Source: Bin87 sp963663945
GTDB lineage: Bacteria; Chloroflexota; Dehalococcoidia; Lucifugimonadales; UBA3495
Assembly: GCA_963663945.1 (NCBI GenBank)
Contig: OY760687.1
Coordinates: 2,170,001-2,234,000 of the forward strand
Direction of reading: 5' to 3'
Length of the DNA stretch: 64,000 bases
The position numbers and the translations under genes are program-made. How positions within the stretch are numbered: the first letter of the stretch is position 1; each line of letters opens with the position of its first letter. The notes beneath the pieces are model-generated. The model was not told the DNA's origin. It did no database searches and saw only the letters and a program-made list of their open reading frames with translations. Below, in pieces: positions 33,958 through 43,090 of this stretch.

Positions 33958-34533
33958 TCACGGGAAACAATTCTCCGTCCTTGCCAGCAGCGATGCTGGG
34001 CTCGCGTCGAGTACGTCCGCTATCAACCGAGCGATGTCGGACGGGCTGAACACGGTTCCCGCCATGGGCGAGGGATCGTTGCGCCACATATCGTCCAGGC
34101 AATTTGCCAGCACAAACAGGTGCCACTCGGATTCCTCGGACAGGCTGGCGATGGTGTTGTGACCGATGAACGCGGCCATGCTCTCCCTTCCACGTGTCGT
34201 ACTCTTGGCCGCTTGCGAAGCGAAGAGGATGCGGCCGCGGACCGGTTCGGGGAGGTCGTCGCGATCAAAAGCGCCAGCGCCATCCCTCAACCCATAGCAG
34301 GCCATCATGACGGCCGGCTCGACGTCATCCGCATACTCCGCGGCTTGCGCGACCTGGTTACTGAGCGGCCAATATTCCACCGCCAAACTGTGTCCCACAT
34401 CCCAAGCGTCCTGGCATGCTTGGACGTCGCCCTGCCCTTTGGGCACACTAAAACAGTCAGGGCGACGCAGCCATTCCGACCAGACCCGACGGTTTTGCGC
34501 CTGGTCGGTTTCGCTGAGCACGGGAGGCGACAT
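33958..34533 (-). CDS. Hypothetical soluble helical protein
   Basis: 191 residues, no membrane segment and no recognised motif. It is rich in Trp, Asp and Ala and appears helical (EYADDVEPAVMMACYG, ESEWHLFVLANCLDDMW). It begins three bases after the stop codon of the cyclase-family gene, so the two are tightly coupled and probably work together. It may be a regulatory or accessory subunit. No function can be assigned from sequence alone. Confidence 0.6.
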   Translation of the reverse strand: MSPPVLSETDQAQNRRVWSEWLRRPDCFSVPKGQGDVQACQDAWDVGHSLAVEYWPLSNQVAQAAEYADDVEPAVMMACYGLRDGAGAFDRDDLPEPVRGRILFASQAAKSTTRGRESMAAFIGHNTIASLSEESEWHLFVLANCLDDMWRNDPSPMAGTVFSPSDIARLIADVLDASPASLLARTENCFP

Positions 34534-34536
34534 TGG

Positions 34537-35472
34537 TTAGAACGTGGCCAGCGGATTCACCGGGGACCCGGTGGCGTTGTGCCAGCGCAGCGGCGCGACG
34601 GTGAACATAAAGTCCCACCGGTTCAGCCGGCGGCACACTGGAGCCACCTCGTCGAAGTTGGCGGCATCGATAAGCCACAATCCCATGCCAACGATGCCGA
34701 CCTTGTGGATGGGCAGGCCCACATACGGGTAGTCGCTGGGCGCAACATCCCACGAGGCGTCGCAGGCCGCGATGGACACCCCACGCTCCCGGAGCCAAGG
34801 CAGAGTTTCGGCATGCAGACCGGGCCGTCCTTCGGCGGCGGTGGGAGGACCGACTTCCTGACGCCGCTTGTACCAGCCCAGCCGGATGCAGAGCGCGTCG
34901 CCCTCGGTCACCCGGACGCCCTGGGCCTCTTCGGCCGCTTCCAGGTCCGCGGTGAACACGGGCTCAGCGGCTTCCAGCCAGTCCCTGCCCTTGACGGCGG
35001 CGATATCCAGCAGCACGCCGCGAGTGACGACACCGTTCCGCACGTTGTCGATCGCCCCGGCGCCGGCTTTGTTCGCGTTGTTGATCAGGGCGGCATCCTG
35101 TCCGTTGTACATCTTGCCGTTCCAGAACTGGTGGCAGAGGCTGTCCAGATGGGTGACGGTCAGCCCGTGGAAGGACACGCCGATGAAATCACTGGCTCCG
35201 CCGCTGCCTTCCGACGGCGCGGACTCGCCGGTGGACACCATGTAGTGCAGCGGCGGGATGCTGGTCACGTCCGGCGCCATCTCGGGCACCAGCAAACGGG
35301 AACACGTCACACTGACGCCTTCGCGCACCAGGCCGGCCGCCTCCTTACGCTTGGCGTCAGTAATCAGATTGAGCGTACCCAGTTCGTCGTCGTCGCCCCA
35401 GCGACCCCAGTTGCTCAGCGAATCGAACCAGCCCAGTACTTGTTCTTCGGTAGGAATGGTCGGTGTGGTCAT
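34537..35472 (-). CDS. Cyclase family (kynurenine formamidase-like) hydrolase
   Basis: 311 residues. The metal-binding signature corresponding to HxGTHxDxPxH reads FHGLTVTHLDSLCH, keeping two His, Asp and a further His. Later segments LLDIAAV, GDALCIRLGWY and LPIHKVGIVGMG follow the family layout. Members hydrolyse amides or lactones, such as N-formylkynurenine, using Mn or Zn. The substrate is not known. It is coupled to the hypothetical gene at 33958-34533. No other tryptophan-catabolism genes are nearby. Confidence 0.87.
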   Translation of the reverse strand: MTTPTIPTEEQVLGWFDSLSNWGRWGDDDELGTLNLITDAKRKEAAGLVREGVSVTCSRLLVPEMAPDVTSIPPLHYMVSTGESAPSEGSGGASDFIGVSFHGLTVTHLDSLCHQFWNGKMYNGQDAALINNANKAGAGAIDNVRNGVVTRGVLLDIAAVKGRDWLEAAEPVFTADLEAAEEAQGVRVTEGDALCIRLGWYKRRQEVGPPTAAEGRPGLHAETLPWLRERGVSIAACDASWDVAPSDYPYVGLPIHKVGIVGMGLWLIDAANFDEVAPVCRRLNRWDFMFTVAPLRWHNATGSPVNPLATF

Positions 35473-35571
35473 GATGGTCCCTCCGTCAGCGTTACTGACT
35501 ATCGTCGTGACCTTACGTTCAGGCGATTGTAGGGTTGAGCACGTCCCCGGTCAATCGCAAACGCCTCCCGA

Positions 35572-36834
35572 CTACGCCTCCCGCAATCGACGGGAGAACA
35601 GGCAAAAGAACACCGCGACGGAGCCGGCGATGCCCAGGTATAAAGCGGTCAGCGGCGCCCCGATCTGCGTCACCATCCACCCGTTCAACGCGCTGGCCGG
35701 GAAGTGCGCCTGGATCGCGAGGACCCGCATCCCGCCCATGCGGCCCCTGAACTCCGCGTCAGAGTTACCCATCAGCACGGTCATCACCAGCACCAGGGAT
35801 ACGGAACGACCGATACCGGTCAGGACCTTGATCGCGAGCGCCACCACCAGCACCGCCGTGTATGGCACCAATCCCGGCAGCGTCAGGACCACCACCGCGA
35901 ACAGGATCATCGAACCGTGCCAGCCACCGTTGACCGCCCACACCAGCCACCACCCCTGGCGCCGCAGGTTCCCGATGCCGGCCACCACCAATGCTCCAAT
36001 CACCGCCCCCGCTCCCATGGCTCCGTTGAGCAGGCCCAACACCTCCGGCCCGCCCTGGAGCGTGTCCTTGGCGAAGATCGGCATCAATGCCGTGGTGAAC
36101 GGGAAGCCGGTCACGTTGTACATGGCGGCGATCAGCAGCGCCATGAACAGTTCTTTGCGCTGCCACACGTGGCGCAGTCCGGCGGCAACGCCCACGATGA
36201 TCTGGCGAGGTGTGGTGCCGCCCGCGGTTGCGTTGCGCGTTCGTACCATCAGGGCCATCGCTCCTCCGACCAGATACAGCGCCCCGATGAGACCGAACAA
36301 TCCCGCGGGGGTGAGCGGCGTGTAGAGGAAGCCGCCGACGATGGGCCCCACGAATTGCGTGAGATTCTGGCCCAACCCGAGCATTGCCACGGCGTTGGTC
36401 AGGCGGTCGCGCGGCACCGTATCGATGAGCAGGGCGTTGGTCACCGGCAGCTCGATGGTTCGGAAGGCGCCGCCACCGAGGATGATCACGAAGATCATCC
36501 AGACTTGCAGCGCGTCAGCCATCAACAGCGCCATCAGCAGGAACGCCAGGGCGGCGGCTATGAAATGACCTGCCGCCATGAGCAACCGACGCGGCATCCG
36601 GTCCACCACCGCTCCGGCGAAGACCGACAGGAACGCCAGACCCAGGGCGGATCCGCCGGCCAGCCCGACCAGGAGGGGGTCGCCCGTCAACTCCAGCACC
36701 AGCCAGAGCACCGCGATGATCTCCATCTGCCGGCCGGCCATCGCGATGTTGGCGGACACCCACACCAACGAAAAGTCGCGCCGCCGGAACGAGCCGAAGG
36801 TCTCGCTTGCACGGGCGCCCAGGAATGTGGCCAA
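35572..36834 (-). CDS. MFS transporter, exporter type
   Basis: 420 residues from a TTG with GGAGGG upstream. About twelve hydrophobic helices are present. The loop 2-3 signature appears as GAVVDRMPRRLLM, matching the DR.GRR motif of major facilitator exporters of the EntS/MFS_3 type. A cytoplasmic loop near 200-215 (RTRNATAGGTTPRQI) separates the two halves. It probably exports a small molecule with proton exchange. It has its own extended -10 promoter and diverges from an LLM oxidoreductase gene. Confidence 0.88.
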   Translation of the reverse strand: MATFLGARASETFGSFRRRDFSLVWVSANIAMAGRQMEIIAVLWLVLELTGDPLLVGLAGGSALGLAFLSVFAGAVVDRMPRRLLMAAGHFIAAALAFLLMALLMADALQVWMIFVIILGGGAFRTIELPVTNALLIDTVPRDRLTNAVAMLGLGQNLTQFVGPIVGGFLYTPLTPAGLFGLIGALYLVGGAMALMVRTRNATAGGTTPRQIIVGVAAGLRHVWQRKELFMALLIAAMYNVTGFPFTTALMPIFAKDTLQGGPEVLGLLNGAMGAGAVIGALVVAGIGNLRRQGWWLVWAVNGGWHGSMILFAVVVLTLPGLVPYTAVLVVALAIKVLTGIGRSVSLVLVMTVLMGNSDAEFRGRMGGMRVLAIQAHFPASALNGWMVTQIGAPLTALYLGIAGSVAVFFCLFSRRLREA

Positions 36835-36866
36835 GTTGCTAGACCCTCCCTCGCAAACCGGCGCCG

Positions 36867-36875
36867 ATTATAGCA
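36867..36875 (-). promoter_or_regulatory. Extended -10 promoter of the MFS gene
   Basis: The minus strand reads TGCTATAAT, with TTGGCA 15 bp upstream of the TATAAT. The leader is about 26 nt. Confidence 0.68.
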
Positions 36876-36954
36876 CCGGGGCTCAATTGCCAAGAGCTTA
36901 TGATGCACTGCGCCCTCACTGTGACACCCGATACCCGAAGTCCAGGCGCGCTCG

Positions 36955-36963
36955 TGGTAAAAT
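36955..36963 (+). promoter_or_regulatory. Extended -10 promoter of the LLM gene at 37001
   Basis: TGGTAAAAT, identical to the nonamer before dnaG, lies 37 bases before the ATG. It is divergent from the MFS promoter 80 bases away. Confidence 0.55.
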
Positions 36964-37000
36964 TTCGCAACTGACACGCAGCATCGCTGGAGGAAACGGA

Positions 37001-38059
37001 ATGGAAATCGGCGTCGGACTGGACCACACCCTCGGAATGAACTGGGACGACCAGGCGAACCTGGCCCGCGAGGCCGCCGAACTGGGTTACGAGAGCATCT
37101 GGACGCCCGAAAACATCGGCACCGACTCGTTCCAGGTGTGCGCCCGCCGCTGGCAGGCCAGTTGCGACGTCGTACCGGGTGGCTTGACCACCGGCATCGG
37201 AGTATCGCCGGTGATGTACCGTACTCCGATCGGCTTCGCCATGTCCGGCGGCACCATCAGCCAGCAGACCGGGGGCAAGTTCATCATGGGCGTCGGCGCT
37301 GGCAGCGCTTACCGTCCCGCAAACCGCCGCGACCTTGGGTTCCCCCGCGTTTCCGCCCTGAATCTCATGCGCGACTACCTGACCACGATCCGCGGCCTGG
37401 TGCGCGGTGAGCGCGTGTCCTACCAGGGCGAGCACATCAATTACAACAACATCCGCCTCGCCATCCGGCCCGCTCCGGACACACCCGTTTACCTGGGCAC
37501 GCTGGGTCCTGAAATGCTGCGTCTGGCTGGCGAAATCGCCGACGGCGTGTGCCTGAACTGGTGCACCCCCGCGCAGATCGCCTGGAGCCGAGAGCGCATC
37601 GCCGAGGGCGCGGAGCGTGTCGGCCGCGACCCGTCTGAGTGCAAGGTGGTCGAGTACATCCGGATCTGCGTCGACGACGACGAGGATGTGGCACGCCGCG
37701 CCTTCGCCAAGAACTGCCTGGGCTACCCACTGGGCGCAGCCGTTCCCACCGAGCGCGAGCGGCAGTTCGGCTACCGCGCCCATTTCGAGCGGATGGGCTA
37801 CACCGAGGAACTGGCCGGCGCCGACGCCATTCGTTCGCGTGGCGGTGACATGGACGAGGTTGCCGACGCCTATCCGTCCGATGCTCTCCTGGCCGTAGGT
37901 TATTACGGTAAACCCGACGGCGCTGCCACCGCCTTCGCCAAACTGGCCGAAGGCCTGGACGTCGCACTGGTGCGCGTCATCTCCGCCCGTCCCGAAATCG
38001 CCTCCACCCAGGCGGTCATGCAGGCGTGCGCGCCCGACAACGTGCGGGCCGCGCTATAG
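37001..38059 (+). CDS. Luciferase-like (LLM class) flavin-dependent oxidoreductase
   Basis: 352 residues. The ATG at 37001 is chosen because GGAGG lies seven bases upstream and MEIGVGLDHTLGMNWDDQANLAREAAELGYESIW is a typical LLM start; the frame is open far upstream as the complement of the MFS gene. Further motifs are GKFIMGVGAGS and APDTPVYLGTLGPEMLRLAGEIADG, the F420/FMN-binding strands. It is followed 47 bases later by a second LLM gene, and the pair was probably produced by lineage expansion. Substrate unknown. Confidence 0.9.
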   Translation: MEIGVGLDHTLGMNWDDQANLAREAAELGYESIWTPENIGTDSFQVCARRWQASCDVVPGGLTTGIGVSPVMYRTPIGFAMSGGTISQQTGGKFIMGVGAGSAYRPANRRDLGFPRVSALNLMRDYLTTIRGLVRGERVSYQGEHINYNNIRLAIRPAPDTPVYLGTLGPEMLRLAGEIADGVCLNWCTPAQIAWSRERIAEGAERVGRDPSECKVVEYIRICVDDDEDVARRAFAKNCLGYPLGAAVPTERERQFGYRAHFERMGYTEELAGADAIRSRGGDMDEVADAYPSDALLAVGYYGKPDGAATAFAKLAEGLDVALVRVISARPEIASTQAVMQACAPDNVRAAL

Positions 38060-38106
38060 ACCCGGTTTCGATCGTACAGTGACCGAACAGTGGTAAAGGG
38101 ACAACC

Positions 38107-39189
38107 ATGCACGTAGGCGCCGCCACCATCTTCCAGAACCCGGGCAAGTTCACCTCCGACTACGACGTGTATCGTGAGGAACTTCGGCTGGCCGACCTGG
38201 CCGAGCCGCTGGGCTTCCAGTCAATCTGGGGCGTGGAGCACCACTTCACCGATTACACCATGTGCCCCGACGTGCTCCAGTTCCTGACCTACATGGCCGG
38301 TCGCACCACCGACATGCAACTGGGCAGCATGGTTTGCGTCCTGCCCTGGCACGACCCCATGCGCGTCGCCGAACAGGTCTCCATGCTGGACAACCTCAGC
38401 GACGGCCGGTTCATCCTGGGGATGGGACGTGGCCTGGCCAAGGTCGAGTACGACGGCTTTCGGGTGGATATGAACGAGTCCCGCACGCGGTTCATCGAAT
38501 CCGCCGAGTGCCTTCTGGCCGGCCTGGAAAGCGGTTTCTGCGAATTCGACGGCGAGTACATCAAGCAACCACGCCGCGAGATACGCCCCAACCCCTTCCG
38601 CAGCTTTAGGGACCGCACGTACGCCGCCGCCATTTCCCCGGAGAGCAGTCGCATCATGGCTCAGTTGGGCGTCGGCATGCTGGTCATCCCGCAAAAGCCC
38701 TGGGACGAAGTGCAAAGCGACCTGGACAATTACCGCAACGCCTGGAGCGAAAGCCACGGAGCCGGGTCCGCCGGTCCGCCGTCGCCGGTGGTCGCCTGCT
38801 GGACCTTCTGCCACGAAGACGCCGACTACGCGCGCGACATGGCCCGCCGCTACATCGGCGGATACTGGAACACGGTGATGGACCACTACCAGTTCAAGGC
38901 CGACCATCACAAGGACATCAAGGGCTACGAGTACTACGGCAAGGTGGCCGAGAAGATGTTCGACTATGGCGACGATGAGGTCGTGGACTTCTTCGTCAAC
39001 CTTCAGGTCTGGGGCACCCCCGAGCAGTGCTATGAGAAAATCCTCCAGATTCGCGAGCGCACCGGCCACGACACCTATGTGGGCGCGTTCAGCTACGCCG
39101 CCATGCCCTACGACGACGCCGAAGCCAGCATGCGCCTCTTCGCCGCCGAGGTAATGCCCGAGTTGAAGTCGCTGGACGGCAACGCATAA
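38107..39189 (+). CDS. Luciferase-like (LLM class) flavin-dependent oxidoreductase
   Basis: 360 residues, ATG with AAGGG six bases upstream. Motifs include LADLAEPLGFQSIWGVEHHF, LPWHDPMRVAEQVSMLDNLSDGRFILGMGRG and AAISPESSRIMAQLG. It is closer to the 22005-23174 paralogue (both have the EHHF motif and an insertion before GVGR/GMGR) than to its immediate neighbour. It is likely to be a monooxygenase using FMNH2. It lies between another LLM gene and a Uma2 gene on the same strand. Confidence 0.9.
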   Translation: MHVGAATIFQNPGKFTSDYDVYREELRLADLAEPLGFQSIWGVEHHFTDYTMCPDVLQFLTYMAGRTTDMQLGSMVCVLPWHDPMRVAEQVSMLDNLSDGRFILGMGRGLAKVEYDGFRVDMNESRTRFIESAECLLAGLESGFCEFDGEYIKQPRREIRPNPFRSFRDRTYAAAISPESSRIMAQLGVGMLVIPQKPWDEVQSDLDNYRNAWSESHGAGSAGPPSPVVACWTFCHEDADYARDMARRYIGGYWNTVMDHYQFKADHHKDIKGYEYYGKVAEKMFDYGDDEVVDFFVNLQVWGTPEQCYEKILQIRERTGHDTYVGAFSYAAMPYDDAEASMRLFAAEVMPELKSLDGNA

Positions 39190-39230
39190 CTGACTTGCTG
39201 GGAAGTCGCCGAACGGCAGGAGATCGGACT

Positions 39231-39848
39231 ATGGTTACCCGAACCCGCAGGGGTCCATACACCTACGAGGACTACCTGCTGACGCCCGATGATGTCCGCT
39301 ACGAATTGATAGACGGAGAGCTGATCTTGGCGCCGACGCCAATTCCTCTGCACCAGAGGATCGGGATGCGTTTCACAAATCGGATGGGTCCGTTCATCGA
39401 GGCGCACGGTCTGGGGGAGATCCTAGCTGCCCCAATGGACGTTCGTTTCTCCGATACCAACGTGGTGCAGCCCGACATCTTGTTCATTTCCAACGAACGC
39501 TCTCACATCATTGGCGAAACCAACATCGCGGGTGCGCCGGACTTGATCATCGAGATCGCCTCCCCGTCAACCGAGGAACGGGACCGCGGCGTCAAGCAGG
39601 AGCTATATGGTCTTTTCGGAGTGCTGGAATACTGGCGGGCATATCCCCTAACCCAGACGGTCGAGACTCTCCGCTTGGACAACGACCGGCTCGTGTCATC
39701 AGGCGTTTATGGACCCGGAACCATGCTCTCCACGCCGTTGTTGCCGGGCTTGGCATTGACCTGGACGAAATCTTCGGTTAGCGCTGCTCAGTCGCTTCCA
39801 TTCCTGCAACGCTACTGTTTCGACCACCCTACCCGACCAACTCATTGA
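39231..39848 (+). CDS. Uma2 family (DUF820) putative restriction-fold endonuclease
   Basis: 205 residues from the ATG at 39231 with AGGAG eight bases upstream. The family layout is clear: TYEDYLLTPDDVRYELIDGELILAPTP, VVQPDILFIS, DLIIEIASPSTEERDRGVKQELYGLFGVLEYW. The PD-(D/E)xK active site would use the Asp in QPD and the Glu in IEIAS, with Lys in DRGVKQ. Uma2 proteins are very numerous in cyanobacteria and Chloroflexota; their biological role is unresolved. Confidence 0.88.
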   Translation: MVTRTRRGPYTYEDYLLTPDDVRYELIDGELILAPTPIPLHQRIGMRFTNRMGPFIEAHGLGEILAAPMDVRFSDTNVVQPDILFISNERSHIIGETNIAGAPDLIIEIASPSTEERDRGVKQELYGLFGVLEYWRAYPLTQTVETLRLDNDRLVSSGVYGPGTMLSTPLLPGLALTWTKSSVSAAQSLPFLQRYCFDHPTRPTH

Positions 39849-39866
39849 TTGGAGGGCCGCACCCCT

Positions 39867-41501
39867 ATGCCCGACTGGTTCCCTAAGCTGACCATTGGAG
39901 ACCTGCTAAACCAGGCTACCGAACGCTTCGGCCCTCGCGAAGCGTTGATGTACGAGGGACGGCGGTGGTCTTTCAACGAGTTTCGCGATGAGGTCGACCG
40001 GGTGGCGCGGGCGCTGATCAACCTCGGCGTTCAACCGGGAGACAAGGTGTCTCTGTGGATGCCCAACCGCGCGGAATGGCTCTTCCTGTTTGGAGCCGTT
40101 GCCAAGATCGGAGCAGTCCTGGTGCCGATCAACACCCGTTTCCGCACCTCTGACATGGAGTACCTGGTCAACCATTCCGACTCGACCGCGCTCATCCTCA
40201 TGGACCGTTCCGGCCCGGTGGACTTCCTCGACATGCTGCGCGAGGTCGCTCCCGAGATGGACACCGGGAACGCCACCGATCTGCGCCCGGCCGCGTTCCC
40301 TGCACTCCGCAACGTCATCGTGCTTGGCGAAGACCGCCCTTCCGGCACGATCGACTGGGACGCCATGCTGGCCGGCGCTGATGAAGTACCCACTTCCGAA
40401 CTGGCTCATCGCGAGGCCGGCGTCAGCCCTGACGACACGTTCCTGCTGATGTACACCTCCGGCACCACGGGGTTCCCCAAGGGTGTGATGCACTGCCACA
40501 ACCCCATCCGGACCATCACCGACGCTGCCAATCGGATGGCCACGTCCTCCCGCGATGTGATCCTGATGTATCTGCCGCTGTTCCACTGCTTCGGGCTGTA
40601 CGAGGGGCCGCTGATGTCATGGGTCACCGGCGCACGCATCGTGCTGACCACCATGTTCGATGCCGGCGAGGTGCTGGGCCTTCTCGAATCCGAACGGGCC
40701 ACCGTGATGAACGGGTTCGACACCCACTTCTTTGACCTCACCCATCACCCGGACATCGACCGGATCGACCGGAGCAGCCTGCGCACCATTTTGCTCGCCG
40801 TGGGCATGGCCTCCAGCGAACCCACGGCGCGCCTGACTCAGCAAAAGCTCTGCCCCTCGCTGTCGGCCTGGGGAATGACCGAGGTGGGTGTTGGCGCCAC
40901 CCGAACCTTCCTGGACGCCCTCGAGGACGACCGTTGCGTTGAAAGCGGCCATCCGCTGCCCGGCTACGAGTTCCAGGTCATTGACCCCGAAACCGGGGAA
41001 ATCCTGCCCCCTTCGACCGTCGGCGAGTTGCTGGTGCGGGGATACGCGGTCATGCAGGGCTACTACAAGCGTCCCGACGCCACGGCAGAGGCCATCGACG
41101 ACGACGGCTGGTTCCACACGGGCGACGTGGCCACCATGCGCGACGACGGCAGCATCCGGTTCATGGGGCGCTACAAGGACATGCTCAAAGTCGGCGGGGA
41201 GAACGTGGACCCGACGGAGGTCGAGGCCTTACTGCTGGAACATCCCGCGGTCAACAAGGTGCAGGTGATCGGCGTGCCCGACGCCCGCCTGACCGAGGTC
41301 GCCTGCGCGTGCGTGGTAGTCGAGCCGGGTCAGGCAATCACCGACGCTGACCTGGACGGTTTCTGTCGCGGCAAAATGGCCAGCTTCAAGATACCGCGCC
41401 ACCTGGTCGTGGTGGACGACTATCCAATGACCTCCAGCGGCAAGGTGCAAAAGTACCTGCTCCGCCAGATGGCCGCCGAACAACTGGGCTTGGGCGTATA
41501 G
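39867..41501 (+). CDS. Acyl-CoA synthetase (AMP-dependent ligase)
   Basis: 544 residues from the ATG at 39867; an in-frame TTG at 39849 coincides with its Shine-Dalgarno region and is rejected. Motifs are the P-loop YTSGTTGFPKGV, AWGMTEVG, GWFHTGDVA, the hinge YKDMLKVGGENV and the C-terminal catalytic Lys in SSGKVQK. The enzyme activates a carboxylic acid as acyl-AMP and then acyl-CoA, and resembles medium or long-chain fatty acid ligases. It may feed the acyl-CoA dehydrogenase/crotonase operon at 49-53 kb; this is inference. Confidence 0.93.
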   Translation: MPDWFPKLTIGDLLNQATERFGPREALMYEGRRWSFNEFRDEVDRVARALINLGVQPGDKVSLWMPNRAEWLFLFGAVAKIGAVLVPINTRFRTSDMEYLVNHSDSTALILMDRSGPVDFLDMLREVAPEMDTGNATDLRPAAFPALRNVIVLGEDRPSGTIDWDAMLAGADEVPTSELAHREAGVSPDDTFLLMYTSGTTGFPKGVMHCHNPIRTITDAANRMATSSRDVILMYLPLFHCFGLYEGPLMSWVTGARIVLTTMFDAGEVLGLLESERATVMNGFDTHFFDLTHHPDIDRIDRSSLRTILLAVGMASSEPTARLTQQKLCPSLSAWGMTEVGVGATRTFLDALEDDRCVESGHPLPGYEFQVIDPETGEILPPSTVGELLVRGYAVMQGYYKRPDATAEAIDDDGWFHTGDVATMRDDGSIRFMGRYKDMLKVGGENVDPTEVEALLLEHPAVNKVQVIGVPDARLTEVACACVVVEPGQAITDADLDGFCRGKMASFKIPRHLVVVDDYPMTSSGKVQKYLLRQMAAEQLGLGV

Positions 41502-41515
41502 CAACCACATGAACC

Positions 41516-41592
41516 AGCCCGTCATTCCTGCTAGCCAGCCCGTCGTTGCCGCTAAACCACCCGTCATTCCTGCGAAAGCTGGAATCCAGCCG
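41516..41592. repeat. 21-bp tandem repeats ending in a palindromic element
   Basis: Three copies of a 21-bp unit beginning CCCGTC start at 41518, 41539 and 41560. The third runs into the palindrome ATTCCTGCGAAAGCTGGAAT (41565-41584). CATTCCTGCGAAAGC...GGAATCC is a well-known type of dispersed palindromic repeat in bacterial genomes. It lies directly after the acyl-CoA ligase stop codon. Confidence 0.7.
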
Positions 41593-41621
41593 CCTCGATG
41601 CGGCGACGCGGCTACTGGTCG

Positions 41622-42380
41622 ATGACGCCCTACATCGGCATAACCGGATTCTGCTCGCGGAGGGAAGTCGACGCCGTCCTGGAATCAGCGCCGGCAGAGC
41701 CCAACCGACTGCTGATGTGCGGCGTGCTCCTGAGCAACGCGCTGTTGTCCGGGGACGCAAGTGATGCGCCCAACCGCTGCCCCGCGCCCGACGCCATCGC
41801 TGACATCTTCTCGGACGACCCTCGCTGCCTCAACCTCGTCCACTACCGGCCACCCCCGGGTACGAACCTGGCGGATGCTCTGGCCCGCGCCACCGAGGTT
41901 GGCGGTCCCCTTTGCCACGGCGTCCAGATCAACGCCACCCGAGGCATGCCCTGGCCCGATCCCGACTCTTTGGCGCAGTACCGTGAGCGTAGCCACCCGG
42001 CGCGAATCGTGTTTCAGGCCGGCCGCGAGGCCATGGAATCCACCAATCACGACCCCAATGCGCTGGCCCGCCGCTGCGCCGAATACTCCGGGCTGGTGAC
42101 CGACGTCCTGGTTGACGCTTCCGAGGGCCTGGGCCTGCCGCTGGACGCCGCACGCTCCGCCGACTACCTCGAAGCTATCCACGCCGCCGCTCCGGATTTG
42201 GGCCTGGTGGTCGCCGGTGGTCTCCACGCCGGCAACATCGACGAAATCCTGTCGCCCCTGCTGCCCCGGTGGTCTGCGGTGAGCATCGACGCCGAGGGGC
42301 GCCTCCGCGACACCGACGACCACCTCAACACCGACGCTGCCATCGCCTATTTGCGGGCGGCGTGGCGGTTGCTGAGCTGA
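41622..42380 (+). CDS. TIM-barrel protein resembling phosphoribosylanthranilate isomerase
   Basis: 252 residues from the ATG at 41622; an ATG at 41598 is also in frame, and neither has a good ribosome site. The strand pattern is that of a beta/alpha barrel: YIGITGFCS, RLLMCGVLL, LCHGVQINA, ARIVFQAG, VTDVLVDAS, LGLVVAGGLHAGNIDEIL, WSAVSIDAEG. The GGLHAGNI phosphate-binding loop resembles TrpF and related barrels. No Trp biosynthesis genes are near, so the activity is uncertain. It ends 13 bases before the DuOB gene. Confidence 0.6.
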   Translation: MTPYIGITGFCSRREVDAVLESAPAEPNRLLMCGVLLSNALLSGDASDAPNRCPAPDAIADIFSDDPRCLNLVHYRPPPGTNLADALARATEVGGPLCHGVQINATRGMPWPDPDSLAQYRERSHPARIVFQAGREAMESTNHDPNALARRCAEYSGLVTDVLVDASEGLGLPLDAARSADYLEAIHAAAPDLGLVVAGGLHAGNIDEILSPLLPRWSAVSIDAEGRLRDTDDHLNTDAAIAYLRAAWRLLS

Positions 42381-42393
42381 TGCTAAGGCATCC

Positions 42394-43077
42394 GTGACAA
42401 CCCCGAACGCCAAGCGTCTCGTCTGCCTCGCCAATTCGCGGAAATATGGCGAGCGATGTGTTGCTGGCAAGGAACTACTGTCGGACGGCAACGTCGGCCA
42501 TTGGATCCGTCCGGTGAGCAATCGCGAAAATGAAGAAGTCTCCGAGGCTGAACGATCCTACGCTGACGGCGCGGATCCCGGCCTCCTGGACATCATCGAA
42601 ATATCGCTGGTCGGACCCAAACCCAATAGCTACCAGCAGGAAAATTGGTTGCTGAATTCTGCGGCACAGTGGCGCAAAGCAGGACGCTTCGCAACCGACG
42701 ATCTCCCGGCATTGGCAGATCCCGACGCTCCGTTATGGACTAATGGTTTCAGCTCTCGCGGCGGCGCGAACGATCAGGTGCCCATTGACGTCGTCGCTGA
42801 GCACAGCACTTCACTGCGCCTGGTGCGGGTCGCCGACCTGACGGTAACCGTATCCGAGCCATCGAGGCCCAGCGCCAACTACCCGATTTTGCGTGGGCGC
42901 TTCACCCATTGCAACGAGACCTATTGCTTCCGCATCACCGATCCGGTCAGCGAAAGCGGGTCGGTGGAATTGCCGTACGGCGAATACCCGGTCGGAGAGC
43001 GGTACCTGACCGTCAGCCTCGGCGAGCCGTTTGAAGGCCACGCGTACAAGCTCATTGCCGCGATCATCAGACCCTGA
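42394..43077 (+). CDS. Dual OB-fold (DuOB) protein
   Basis: 227 residues from a GTG with AAGG upstream. The N-terminus KRLVCLANSRKYGERCVAGKEL followed by GHWIRPVS, the QENWLL segment, and the C-terminus YLTVSLGEPFEGHAYKLIAAII match the dual OB-containing domain, a two-OB-fold module thought to bind nucleic acid. It begins a three-gene unit with two DUF488 genes (13-base gap, then a four-base overlap). This association is recurrent in bacteria as far as known. The activity of the unit has not been established. Confidence 0.75.
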   Translation: MTTPNAKRLVCLANSRKYGERCVAGKELLSDGNVGHWIRPVSNRENEEVSEAERSYADGADPGLLDIIEISLVGPKPNSYQQENWLLNSAAQWRKAGRFATDDLPALADPDAPLWTNGFSSRGGANDQVPIDVVAEHSTSLRLVRVADLTVTVSEPSRPSANYPILRGRFTHCNETYCFRITDPVSESGSVELPYGEYPVGERYLTVSLGEPFEGHAYKLIAAIIRP

Positions 43078-43090
43078 CGGAGCATCCCGA

